Of a stretch of 64,000 nt of DNA, positions 36,313 to 44,463 are shown piece after piece. Location: positions 1-64,000 of the forward strand of contig CANJKV010000006.1 of the NCBI GenBank assembly GCA_947474855.1, written 5' to 3'. The DNA comes from Aurantimonadaceae bacterium. GTDB taxonomy: Bacteria; Pseudomonadota; Alphaproteobacteria; Rhizobiales; Rhizobiaceae. The notes beneath the pieces were generated by a model. It searched no databases. It was not told the DNA's origin and was given only the letters and a program-made list of their open reading frames with translations. The position numbers and the translations under genes were made by a program. The first letter of the stretch is position 1. Each line of letters begins with the position of its first letter.

Positions 36313-37253
36313 GTGCCTGCTCCGCCCTGTCGCCGCAGCTTGGGATCGGTGAACATGATCCCGATGTCGGCGATGAGATTGACGATGATGAAGAAGGTCA
36401 GGAAGATCAGCAGGCAGGCCTGAACGACCATGAAGTCGCGGAACAGCACGCCCTGCAGGAAGAAGTCCGAAACGCCCTTCAAGGCGAACAGAGGTTCGAC
36501 GACCACCGCGCCGACGACCATCAGCCCGCTCTGCGCGCCGAGGGCGTTGATGTACGTCGGCGCGATGTTGGGCAGGGCATGCCGGAAGAGGCTGGCTCGA
36601 CGCGACAGACCTTTCGCGGCGGCCGTCAACGCGAAGGGCATTGCCATGGCTTCTTCGAGCCCGACGCGGACGACGCGGCTCAGCACGGCCGCCGGAAGAA
36701 GGCCGATGGTGATCCACGGCAGGATCCAGCTGCTGAAGCCGGCCGAGCCGAACGTCGGGAACAGACGGAGCTTCACGGCGAAGAAATAGATCAGCAGCGC
36801 GCCGACGAAGAACGAGGGCATGGACGCACCGAGCAAGGCGGTGATGCGCGTGAACGCGTCGCCGAAACGGCCCGGCCAGAGGGCTCCGACGAAGCCGAGC
36901 GCGAAGCTCAACAGCATGGCGAAGCAGGCACCGCCCGCGACCAGAGTGAACGTCACCGGAAGACGACTGCCGAGTGTCGGTCCGATGTGGTCGCCCGTCT
37001 TGTACGAGACGCCCAGATCGCCCTGAAGTGCCCCGCCCAGCCAGTTGCCGTAGCGGACCACCAACGGATCGTTGAGCCCCAGTTCGGTCTCGACCGCACG
37101 TACCTGTTCGAAGGTGGCCTTCGGTGTGCGCAGCTCCGCGATGAGGACCGCCACGTTTCCCGGAGCCGAGACGACGAGGGTGAAGCAGAGAAGCGTCGCG
37201 AGAACCAGTAGGGCGGCCGCGTTCCGCAGCCGGATCGCAATCAGCGTACCCAT
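36309..37253 (-). CDS. Peptide-type ABC transporter permease (DppB-like)
   Basis: A 314-residue permease with six helices, the E-L-G-L-N-D-P-L-V-V-R-Y motif usual in DppB/OppB/NikB and the coupling loop near A-A-K-G-L-S-R-R-A-S-L. It pairs with the DppC-like protein. It starts nine bases after the binding-protein gene. Confidence 0.93.
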   Translation of the reverse strand: MGTLIAIRLRNAAALLVLATLLCFTLVVSAPGNVAVLIAELRTPKATFEQVRAVETELGLNDPLVVRYGNWLGGALQGDLGVSYKTGDHIGPTLGSRLPVTFTLVAGGACFAMLLSFALGFVGALWPGRFGDAFTRITALLGASMPSFFVGALLIYFFAVKLRLFPTFGSAGFSSWILPWITIGLLPAAVLSRVVRVGLEEAMAMPFALTAAAKGLSRRASLFRHALPNIAPTYINALGAQSGLMVVGAVVVEPLFALKGVSDFFLQGVLFRDFMVVQACLLIFLTFFIIVNLIADIGIMFTDPKLRRQGGAGT

Positions 37254-37262
37254 CGCTCTGTC

Positions 37263-38831
37263 TCATGCCTCCAGGGAGATGCCCTCGAAGGGCAGATCGT
37301 ACTCGGTGGCCGGCATCCGGAATCCCTTGACCCTCTCGGTGTGGGCCCAGATCGCCGGGCTGTAGTACAGCGGGAGGAAGGCGACCTCGTCGTGGAGCCA
37401 GTCGTAGATGGCCTGGGTGGTCGCTTCGATCCGATCCGCCGGAGCCGCCATGGCGGCGTTGACGAGCGGATCGAGATTCTCCGGGTCGACGACCAGCTTG
37501 CCGTCCACGCCGTTGTCGTAGGTCGAAAGCATGAGTCCGACGATGGAGCCGAACGGCTCGTAGGGGGCGCCGAGAGTGAGAAAGAGCGCCATGTCGAAGT
37601 TGCGGGCCGGCAGGTCCGAGTGCCGGGAGGCGTGGTCCACGGAACGGATCTTGATATCCATGCCGATCTCGCCCAGCTGGGCCTGCATGATCTCGGCGAG
37701 CGACCGGGCGCCCGGCAGCTGTTCCTCGCTGACGACGAACTCGATGGAAAGCGGCACGCCGTCCTTCTGGCGGGTTCCGTCCCCCGTCCACCCGGCTTCG
37801 TCGAGCAGCTTCTTCGCACCTTCCACGTCCCGCGCCGGTACGGGGAAACGCTTGCCGCTGTAGGGGACGGTCTCCGGGAAAAGGTTGCCGGCCGGCTGGA
37901 CCAGGTCCTTGTAGAGCACCTTCCCGATCGCCGCCCGGTCGAAGCCGATGTTGATCGCCTGGCGCACCTTGACGTCCCCGAGGGCCGGGTTGCGCACGGG
38001 ATTGAATGCCACTGTCACGGTCGTGGAGCCTTGTTCCACGATCACGGCCGCGCCCGCGCTTTTGAGGGTGACCGCTTCCGTCGCCCGGATCGGTGCCAGG
38101 AAGTCGCCGCCGATGATGTCGATGTCGCCGGCGCGCAGGGCCGCCACGCGGCCACGCGAATCGGGGAGGACCTTGACTTCCAGTCGGCTGAACGAGGGCT
38201 TCTCGCCCCAGTAGCCGTCGAACCTCGTGAAGTTGCTGCCGTCGTTCGAAGCGCTCTCCTCCATCCAGGGGCCGGTCCCGACGGGCTTCTGATAGTTCCC
38301 TTCGGCGTCGACGGCCTTGGGGCTGAGGAAGCGCGAGGGCCGTATGTAGCTGAACTCGTTCAGCAGCCCGAGAACGGGCTCCTTGAACAGGATCTCGACC
38401 GTGTGGTCGTCGACGACGTTGTAGGAGGAGAACAGCCGCGAAGCGTTCATCCAGCTGAAGCCCTCTTTCCCCAGCCACCGGTCGAGATTCCAGGTCATGG
38501 CCGCGGCATTCCACGGAGTGCCGTCCTGGAACGTGACGCCGTCGCGCAGATGGAAGCGGATCAGCTTGTTGTCGTTCTCCACCTGCCACTCCGTGGCAAG
38601 GGCCGGCTCGTATGTTCCTCCGGGTCCGTAGTTGATCAGAGGTTCGAACATCAGATCCTGGATCGCCCAGAGACCGCTGAACTTCTGCGGATCGAGGTTG
38701 CCGGCAGGCTTCGAGGCGGCCACTCGCAGAACCCCTTCTTCCTGCGCCAGCAAGCTCAGCGGCGACAGCCCGATAAGAAAAGGCGGTACTCCGATGATCC
38801 CCTTCAGGAAGGTGCGGCGAGTGGCGGACAT
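37263..38831 (-). CDS. ABC transporter substrate-binding protein, SBP_bac_5 family
   Basis: A 522-residue periplasmic protein. The N terminus T-R-R-T-F-L-K-G plus a hydrophobic run is a clear twin-arginine signal, so it may be exported folded. The body shows the family 5 pattern: N-L-D-P-Q, L-I-N-Y-G-P, W-x-V-x-x-D/N, G-T-G-P-W and R-x-A-I-N-I-G-F-D-R. Ligands of this family include peptides, nickel chelates and other amino compounds. It leads the minus-strand operon, and a LysR gene is divergent at 39150. The operon's enzyme gene (32126) suggests a small nitrogen or sulfur compound. Confidence 0.92.
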   Translation of the reverse strand: MSATRRTFLKGIIGVPPFLIGLSPLSLLAQEEGVLRVAASKPAGNLDPQKFSGLWAIQDLMFEPLINYGPGGTYEPALATEWQVENDNKLIRFHLRDGVTFQDGTPWNAAAMTWNLDRWLGKEGFSWMNASRLFSSYNVVDDHTVEILFKEPVLGLLNEFSYIRPSRFLSPKAVDAEGNYQKPVGTGPWMEESASNDGSNFTRFDGYWGEKPSFSRLEVKVLPDSRGRVAALRAGDIDIIGGDFLAPIRATEAVTLKSAGAAVIVEQGSTTVTVAFNPVRNPALGDVKVRQAINIGFDRAAIGKVLYKDLVQPAGNLFPETVPYSGKRFPVPARDVEGAKKLLDEAGWTGDGTRQKDGVPLSIEFVVSEEQLPGARSLAEIMQAQLGEIGMDIKIRSVDHASRHSDLPARNFDMALFLTLGAPYEPFGSIVGLMLSTYDNGVDGKLVVDPENLDPLVNAAMAAPADRIEATTQAIYDWLHDEVAFLPLYYSPAIWAHTERVKGFRMPATEYDLPFEGISLEA

Positions 38832-39070
38832 CTTGGTCTCCTTGTCCTTGAAGTGGATCAGTGTCGGGTACGATGGATGATCGTCGGCATCTTCCGCCGA
38901 TCACGTAGCAGTCGCGCTTCTTCCGCAGTCATGTTTCGCAAGGGGCGGATCCGCGACCGGGCAGACCCCGCTCCGTCCGAGCCTGCGGGATTGCAGGCGG
39001 GTGAGCGGGCCGACCACGTGACGAGGGATCCTGGACTTCGGAGTGCCCATTCTTTGCGCCCTCCTTGAGA

Positions 39071-39116
39071 TTGACTTCAGGAGTGCAACACAGTTTATCT
39101 ATTCATGACAATGAAT
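39071..39116 (+). promoter_or_regulatory. Putative lysR promoter with palindrome ATTCAT-GACA-ATGAAT
   Basis: TTGACT at 39071-39076 and TTATCT at 39095-39100 form a plausible promoter (18-base spacer) for the LysR gene. Right after it, 39101-39116 is a perfect inverted repeat ATTCAT-GACA-ATGAAT in an A+T-rich patch. Position suggests the LysR autoregulatory site, which may also control the divergent transporter operon. Confidence 0.5.
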
Positions 39117-39149
39117 TTATTTCACCTCTCTATTCCATGAGGTTATCGC

Positions 39150-40088
39150 CTGAACATCCGAGAAATCGAACTCTACGCGGCGGTGATGGCTCATGGCACC
39201 ACGGCGCGGGCCGCCGAGGTCATGGCGATCTCGCAGCCTGCCGTGAGCAAGGCCATCCAGTCCCTCGAGCGCTCCGTCGGCTTCGCGCTGTTCCGTCGCG
39301 AGAACGGCCGTCTGCGGCCCACATCCGAAGGTGAACTGTTCCACCGGGAGGTTCTCGAGACCTTCCGCGGGCTCATCCATCTCAAGTCGGCGGGGCGGCG
39401 CATACGGGATTTCGGCTCGGGCCAGCTTCGGGTCGCCTGCCTCTCCGCCTTCTCCGGCAGTCTCGTTCCCGAGGCTCTCGGTCGTTTCCACGCCATCCAC
39501 CCGAAGGCCGGTGTGACGCTCCAGGTCCACGCGTCGTCGATGATCCGAGACCTGGTCGCCGACGGACGCTTCGACGTGGGCATCGTCGCGGACGAGGTGT
39601 CCACCGACGGGATCGTCGCCGAGCCGTTCGTGACGATCCCGGGAGTGCTGGCTCTCCCTCCCGGGCACCGGCTCGCCTATCGCGAGGTCGTCTCTCCCTC
39701 GGATCTCGAGGGCGAGAACTTCGTGGCGCTCGCCGCCACCGACACGACGCGGCGCGAGCTTGACCAGACCTTCGCGCTTGCCGGCGTGTCTTCGAACGTC
39801 ATCGTCGAAACGCCGTTTTCCGCAACGGTGTGCGCTCTGGTGCTCGCCGGGTTGGGCGTCGGCATCGTGGATCCGGTGACGACCCCCGGCTTCGTGGAGC
39901 GCGGTCTGCTCCTGCGCAGGATCGAGCCGGCGCCCGAGTTCCGCACGCTGCTGATCCTGCCGCCCGGGCGGCCGAAGGCGCGCCTGGCAGCTGAATTCAT
40001 CTCCGTTCTGAGAACGGTGGCGGAGGCGCAGCGCGCCGCCGTCGTTGACCGGTTCTCTCCCCATGGCCGATCGGAACCCGAACCATGA
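39150..40088 (+). CDS. LysR-family transcriptional regulator (probable CTG start)
   Basis: The frame is closed by TGA at 39138, and the usual LysR N terminus (N-I-R-E-I-E-L-Y-A-A-V) begins directly after CTG 39150, preceded by TGAGG at 39138-39142. The first ATG or GTG (39183) would remove helix 1 of the DNA-binding domain. I therefore infer a CTG start, giving 312 residues. The helix-turn-helix includes T-T-A-R-A-A-E-V-M-A-I-S-Q-P-A-V-S-K; the effector domain follows. It overlaps the amidase gene by four bases and probably controls it, plus the divergent transporter. Confidence 0.88.
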   Translation: MNIREIELYAAVMAHGTTARAAEVMAISQPAVSKAIQSLERSVGFALFRRENGRLRPTSEGELFHREVLETFRGLIHLKSAGRRIRDFGSGQLRVACLSAFSGSLVPEALGRFHAIHPKAGVTLQVHASSMIRDLVADGRFDVGIVADEVSTDGIVAEPFVTIPGVLALPPGHRLAYREVVSPSDLEGENFVALAATDTTRRELDQTFALAGVSSNVIVETPFSATVCALVLAGLGVGIVDPVTTPGFVERGLLLRRIEPAPEFRTLLILPPGRPKARLAAEFISVLRTVAEAQRAAVVDRFSPHGRSEPEP

Positions 40089-41461
40089 CAGAGGATCTCG
40101 CCTTCGCGGATCTCCCCACGCTCCGGCAGGCTCTGAACGGAGGCGGGGTCTCGTCCAGGAAGTTGACCGAATTCTTCCTCGATCGGCTCGATCGCATCGG
40201 AAGAAGGCTGAACGCCGTCGTCAACCTGGACGTCGCCGGCGCCTTGCAGGCGGCCGAGGAGTCGGATCGGCGTCGAGCGGCAGGCCTGCTGCGGAGCGCC
40301 CTCGACGGAATACCGTTCGCCGTCAAGGACAACATCTTCACCGCACACCCGCTTCCCACTCTGCTCGGCGTGAAGGCGCCGAACACGCCCATGCCGAGCA
40401 TTGATGCCGAGGTCGTTCGGCTGCTGAAGGAGGCCGGTGCGGTGCTTCTGGGCAAGCTGGCCCTCATGGAACTGCTTGCGATGCTGCCGTTCGACCGCTT
40501 CGACACTTCGGCGACCGGCGCCTGCCGCAATCCGTTCGATAGCGAAGCCTGGACGGGCGACAGTTCCACAGGTCCGGCGGCCGCGGTCGCGGCAGGCTGC
40601 GTGCCTTTCGCCCTCGCCACGGAAACGCATGGTTCGATCGTTCAGCCGGCCGGCTTCTGCGGCGTCGTGGGGCTGCGTCCGACGCATGGTGCCGTGTCCC
40701 TCGACGGCACGTTCATCGTATCACCGTCGCTCGACCGTATCGGCCCGATCACCCGAACTCCGGAGGATGCCGTCGCAGTTCTCCGCGTGATCTGCAGCCC
40801 GGGCGCCGCCGATTCGTCGACGCTGCCCGGCAGGTTCCGCATCGGAGTGCTTGCCCCCTCCGCCGGGGCCGACCCCGAAGTGAAGCGCAACATGCGCACG
40901 TTGAGCGAGCGCTTGGCGCGTGTGGCCGACGTCGTTCCGACGGAGCTGCCGGATCTTCCCGTTCCCGCATGCTTCCGGACCGTGATGGTCGAGGAGGCCC
41001 GAGCGGCCTTCGCTCCGTTGATCGCCGACGGAACGGTCGCGAGCCTCGTTTCTCCCGACGCCAGAACCGGCGACTACCTGGCAGAGCCGAGCAACGGAGA
41101 TGCCCTCGCCGAAGCCCTCGAGGAGCGTGGTCGCATGGCCGCGGCCTTCGCTCTCTGGCTGGGGTCGTACGATGCGATTCTTGCAGCGACCAACCCGAGA
41201 GTGGCGCCGCCGATCGATGCCTCCTTCTCGGAATGGTTCGGCGACGCGGATCATGAGCCCGTCACCACGTTCGGCGCCTTGCTCGGGCTGCCGGCTCTGA
41301 CCATCCCGTGCGGTCTGGGAGCGGAACTGCGGCCGGTCGGAGCACAGTTCGTCGGTGCACACGGCAGCGAGGCGACGCTCGCCGCGGTCGCCGCTCTGGC
41401 CGCATCCGTCCTGCCGCGGCTCCGCCCGCCGCTGGCGCATTCTACCGTCTCGACGGCATGA
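40085..41461 (+). CDS. Amidase-signature family hydrolase
   Basis: A 458-residue enzyme whose start overlaps the LysR stop (ATGA). The Ser-cisSer-Lys triad of the amidase signature family is visible: Lys in F-A-V-K-D-N, the cis-Ser region G-D-S-S-T-G-P-A-A-A-V-A and the nucleophile region T-E-T-H-G-S-I-V-Q-P-A-G-F-C-G. The usual G-G-S-S-G-G is altered, and D-T-G-G-S has become E-T-H-G-S, so the substrate may be uncommon. It should hydrolyse an amide, perhaps of the compound imported by the neighbouring ABC system. Confidence 0.9.
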   Translation: MTEDLAFADLPTLRQALNGGGVSSRKLTEFFLDRLDRIGRRLNAVVNLDVAGALQAAEESDRRRAAGLLRSALDGIPFAVKDNIFTAHPLPTLLGVKAPNTPMPSIDAEVVRLLKEAGAVLLGKLALMELLAMLPFDRFDTSATGACRNPFDSEAWTGDSSTGPAAAVAAGCVPFALATETHGSIVQPAGFCGVVGLRPTHGAVSLDGTFIVSPSLDRIGPITRTPEDAVAVLRVICSPGAADSSTLPGRFRIGVLAPSAGADPEVKRNMRTLSERLARVADVVPTELPDLPVPACFRTVMVEEARAAFAPLIADGTVASLVSPDARTGDYLAEPSNGDALAEALEERGRMAAAFALWLGSYDAILAATNPRVAPPIDASFSEWFGDADHEPVTTFGALLGLPALTIPCGLGAELRPVGAQFVGAHGSEATLAAVAALAASVLPRLRPPLAHSTVSTA

Positions 41462-41543
41462 GCACGAAGCGGATGGGCGGCCGCGTGACATCGTCCGCGA
41501 CCACCCGCTGAGAAGAAAGCGCCGGTTCTCGAATGCGGGAGGC

Positions 41544-42749
41544 TCAGACGCTCGAACGGGCGAGGCGTCTCTCCGGCATGCTGAGGAGGGCCTCGATGCG
41601 GTCGAAGAACCTCTCCAGATCCCGTTCGAGATCCTCCTCGGCTTCAAGGCCGATACTGAACCGCAGATGCATGTCGGCGCCGTCGACCCTGCTGGCGGTG
41701 CGGTACTTGGCGACCGACATCGGAGCGACGAGGCTGCGCGTGCCGCCCCACGAGGCGCCGATCGAGATGAGGGTCAGTTCGTCCAGCGCTGCCGGGACGT
41801 GAGGGACGGCATCATCGTGCAGGACGACGGTGAACACGCCGCTTGCCCCCTTGAAGTCGCGCTTCCAGATCGCGTGTCCGGGCGCGGTTTCCAGAGCCGG
41901 ATGGAGTACCCGGGCGACGGTCGGACGGGCTGCGATCCAGCGTGCCAACCGTTCACCGACGGTCCCGCTGTGCGCCAGTCGGACGGTCAACGTCTCGAGG
42001 CCTCGGAGGACGAGGGAGCAATCGTCGGGGGACACGCCCGTTCCTGTCCGCCACATCATCCCCTTGATGCGAGCGGCGAGCTGAGGATCCTTGACCGCGA
42101 TCGATCCCATGAGAACGTCGGAATGGCCGCCGACGTACTTGCTCAGGGCCTGAACCGAGATGTCGGCACCCAACTCGAGCGGCTTGAGCAGGTACGGGGT
42201 GGCCCAAGTGTTATCGCAGCCCACCAGGATGCCACGAGCCTTCGCCATCCGGACGATCGCCGGGAGGTCCAGGATCTCCATGGTCGTCGATCCCGGCGAT
42301 TCGACCCAGATCATGCGGACGCTGTCGTCGAGCAGCTTCTCCGGTCCTTCCGGATCGGATGGATCGAAGAAGACCGGCTTCACTCCGAACCGGGCCAAGT
42401 CGCTCGTCGCGAGATCCCGGACGGGAGCGTAGACGCTGTCCGTGATCAGGACGGTATCTCCGGGCTCCAGCAAGGCCGCCATGGCGATGAAGATCGCCGA
42501 TTGTCCGGACGGCGTCAGGAAGCACCGCTCTGCCCGCTCCAGGGCTGCGAGCTGCTTCTCCAGGGTCCGCGTGGTGGGAGTGCCGTAGAGACCGTAGACG
42601 TAGCTGTCGTCACCTCTGTCCAGGCGTCCCGCATAGGCGGCGGAGTCGGGGAAGGGGATAGTCGACGCACGGTATGTCGGCACGGCGAGGCTGGCGAACC
42701 CCTCCAACGACACCTTCGGATGCACTACGCAGAGAGTTCGGTCGTCCAT
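41544..42749 (-). CDS. Cys/Met metabolism PLP-dependent lyase (MetC-like)
   Basis: I start at ATG 42749 (GGTGGG upstream); nine extra codons are possible. The 401-residue protein is a fold-type I enzyme of the Cys/Met metabolism family: Y-G-x-x-G-T-P-T-T-R, the phosphate loop P-S-G-Q-S-A, D-N-T-W-A-T-P, and the PLP lysine in A-L-S-K-Y-V-G-G-H-S-D. This matches cystathionine beta-lyase more than gamma-synthase. It would release a thiol, ammonia and an oxo-acid from an S-substituted cysteine. It converges with the amidase gene and may complete the catabolic pathway. Confidence 0.9.
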   Translation of the reverse strand: MDDRTLCVVHPKVSLEGFASLAVPTYRASTIPFPDSAAYAGRLDRGDDSYVYGLYGTPTTRTLEKQLAALERAERCFLTPSGQSAIFIAMAALLEPGDTVLITDSVYAPVRDLATSDLARFGVKPVFFDPSDPEGPEKLLDDSVRMIWVESPGSTTMEILDLPAIVRMAKARGILVGCDNTWATPYLLKPLELGADISVQALSKYVGGHSDVLMGSIAVKDPQLAARIKGMMWRTGTGVSPDDCSLVLRGLETLTVRLAHSGTVGERLARWIAARPTVARVLHPALETAPGHAIWKRDFKGASGVFTVVLHDDAVPHVPAALDELTLISIGASWGGTRSLVAPMSVAKYRTASRVDGADMHLRFSIGLEAEEDLERDLERFFDRIEALLSMPERRLARSSV

Positions 42750-42880
42750 GTCCCACCCGGTCTTGGCTCTCCTCATTCTCGCCGTGCGGGACTATGAGGT
42801 CCAATGCCAATCTGGGGGCACCGTATTCGGCAGAGTTATAGTGTCGGCCATGATCCAGACTGCTGCCGTATCGTCTACTG

Positions 42881-43240
42881 CTAAACTTGCCCCTCCTTCT
42901 TCTGCCACGGCCAGCGTCCGTCGATCTCGACCTCGAGCGAGAAGCTGAGAAACGTCCGGATGAGCACGATGCCGGCCAGTATCGCGAGACTGTCCAGCGT
43001 CGGCTCGATGGCGACCGTGTTGATGATGTCGGCGGCCACCAGGAACTCGAGACCGAGCAGGATCGAGCGACCGAGGCTGGAGCGGAAGCCCGCAACCATT
43101 CGATCCCGCGGCTCGGCTGCCGTCGCCATCCGGAACAGGAACAGTGCGAGCGCCCCGAATGCCCCGACCACGATGATCGCGATGCCGGTCACCTCGACAG
43201 CACGCGTCAGGAGGTGGATCCAACTCGTGAGGTCCCACAT
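42881..43240 (-). CDS. Small membrane protein, DUF1622-like
   Basis: A 119-residue protein with three hydrophobic stretches and motifs G-L-E-F-L-V-A-A-D-I-I-N-T-V and R-T-F-L-S-F-S-L-E-V-E-I, which I associate with DUF1622. Function is unknown. GTG 43249 is an alternative start. It lies beside another small membrane protein gene, transcribed in the same direction. Confidence 0.8.
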   Translation of the reverse strand: MWDLTSWIHLLTRAVEVTGIAIIVVGAFGALALFLFRMATAAEPRDRMVAGFRSSLGRSILLGLEFLVAADIINTVAIEPTLDSLAILAGIVLIRTFLSFSLEVEIDGRWPWQKKEGQV

Positions 43241-43329
43241 TATGCGCACCGATCTTGCGGGCAGTTCATCGTCGCGTGTCCCATCGCAGCCTCGCCGAGT
43301 GGAAGTTCCTTTCGCTTGAGCGTTGGCAG

Positions 43330-43776
43330 CTATTCCGGCGGTTCGACGATCAAGATCCCGAGCAGGGCCGCGAGCGTCACGAGAACAAGGATTCCGTTGA
43401 CCCCGATCAGGAGGAGTGGAGGCAGGCGCCTGGTGTCCGAGCGCGGCGGGGGCGCGCCGGGTCTCATCTCCCGCCACACGGCGCAAACGAAGCAGAAGGC
43501 GGCGAAGAGGACGAGCAGGCTTCCCGTCGACACGGCTAGCCACGCCGGCACGACGCCTTCCAGAAGCGAACGCGCACCGACGCCGGACGCGAGTGACGCA
43601 AGGCCCGTGCGCACCCAGGCGGCGTAGGTGCGTTCCGCCGCGAGGATCGTTCTGTCCGCGGCAAGTTGTGTCCTGCGGTCCGCGCTCTCCGTATGGCGAC
43701 CTGCGCTCTCCGAAAGGTCGTCTGCGCTGTCCGCGAGCTTCTCTGTCGCCCGCCCTCGGTCACGGATGTCGGACAC
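43330..43776 (-). CDS. DUF202/YidH-like membrane protein
   Basis: I start at GTG 43776 (GAGGAG upstream), giving 148 residues. The charged N-terminal third is heptad-like (repeated D/E-S-A-x-R), then L-A-A-E-R-T-Y-A-A-W-V-R-T-G-L-A opens a three-helix DUF202 membrane domain. The family is found in inner membranes of many bacteria; function unknown. It is the last host-like gene before the mobile element. Confidence 0.82.
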   Translation of the reverse strand: MSDIRDRGRATEKLADSADDLSESAGRHTESADRRTQLAADRTILAAERTYAAWVRTGLASLASGVGARSLLEGVVPAWLAVSTGSLLVLFAAFCFVCAVWREMRPGAPPPRSDTRRLPPLLLIGVNGILVLVTLAALLGILIVEPPE

Positions 43777-43988
43777 TGCGCCTGTGTCTCCTCTGCGCCC
43801 TCGCCAAGCCCACCTGGACGAGGTCCTACATGTGGCAGAGCCGGGCGCTCGCACAGGCCGGCGATGGTAGGCGACTGTACTCCGCTCCGGACATCCCTTT
43901 GCACCGGAAAGCTCGACGCAGCAGGCAAGTACCGCCGTCGGCGAGGTAAGCGTTTGCATGCAAGCCTAATGCAGACTTGGGAAGATTT

Positions 43989-44426
43989 ATGCGACCGGCG
44001 GCAGCCCCCTTGAAGCTCATGATGTGCGCGAAATCTCGGGCCCATGATCCTCGATCCCCTGTCGTTGCGCCTCATCCCCTCCTGTTTCGCCTCATGGGAC
44101 GACGTCCAACGAGCACAGCATGGCTCGCCGAGGCGCACGCCGATGGCGCCCGGAAATACGGACCACTGAACTGGCGCGACGCCGCGATCCCGCTGACGGT
44201 CTACATCGACGCCGCCATCCGGCACCTGCTCGCGCTCAAGGAGGGCGAGGACTGCTCCAGCGACAGCGGGCTTCGGCACGCCGCTCACGTCATGGCCGGC
44301 ATGTCGATCGTGCTCGACGCCGCGGCCTGCGGGAAGCTCGTCGACGACCGTGTGAACGGCCGGCCGGACGCCCTCGCGGAGGTGCAGGCGGAGATCCTGA
44401 CGCTGAGGGAACGGCGCGGCATCTGA
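43989..44426 (+). CDS. DUF5664-like dATP/dGTP diphosphohydrolase-type phage protein
   Basis: A 145-residue protein; ATG 43989 has GGGAAG upstream (TTG 43977 also possible). The C-terminal 90 residues match the pattern of the phage DUF5664 domain: D-G-A-R-K-Y-G-P-L-N-W-R, Y-I-D-A-A-I-R-H-L, G-E-D-C-S-S-D-S-G-L-R-H and H-V-M-A-G-M-S. Related phage proteins hydrolyse dATP or dGTP. The part between residue 10 and 45 is unlike the family and looks replaced or frame-shifted, so activity is uncertain. Confidence 0.65.
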   Translation: MRPAAAPLKLMMCAKSRAHDPRSPVVAPHPLLFRLMGRRPTSTAWLAEAHADGARKYGPLNWRDAAIPLTVYIDAAIRHLLALKEGEDCSSDSGLRHAAHVMAGMSIVLDAAACGKLVDDRVNGRPDALAEVQAEILTLRERRGI

Positions 44427-44463
44427 TACCATCCTTCGTGAATCGCGACGCGGAGGGTGGCAG

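Noticed and set aside
35422-38904. A very long open frame (over 1,100 codons) on the minus strand covering the binding-protein and permease genes
   Set aside because: Most of it is a G+C-driven shadow of dppA and dppB in another frame (Arg/Gly/Pro-rich). Only its last 296 codons are the real DppC-like permease.
43860-43876. GGCGATGGTAGGCGACT as a left attachment copy of the tRNA end
   Set aside because: It shares only a short GGCGATG with the tRNA 3' region and the rest does not align; chance is likely.
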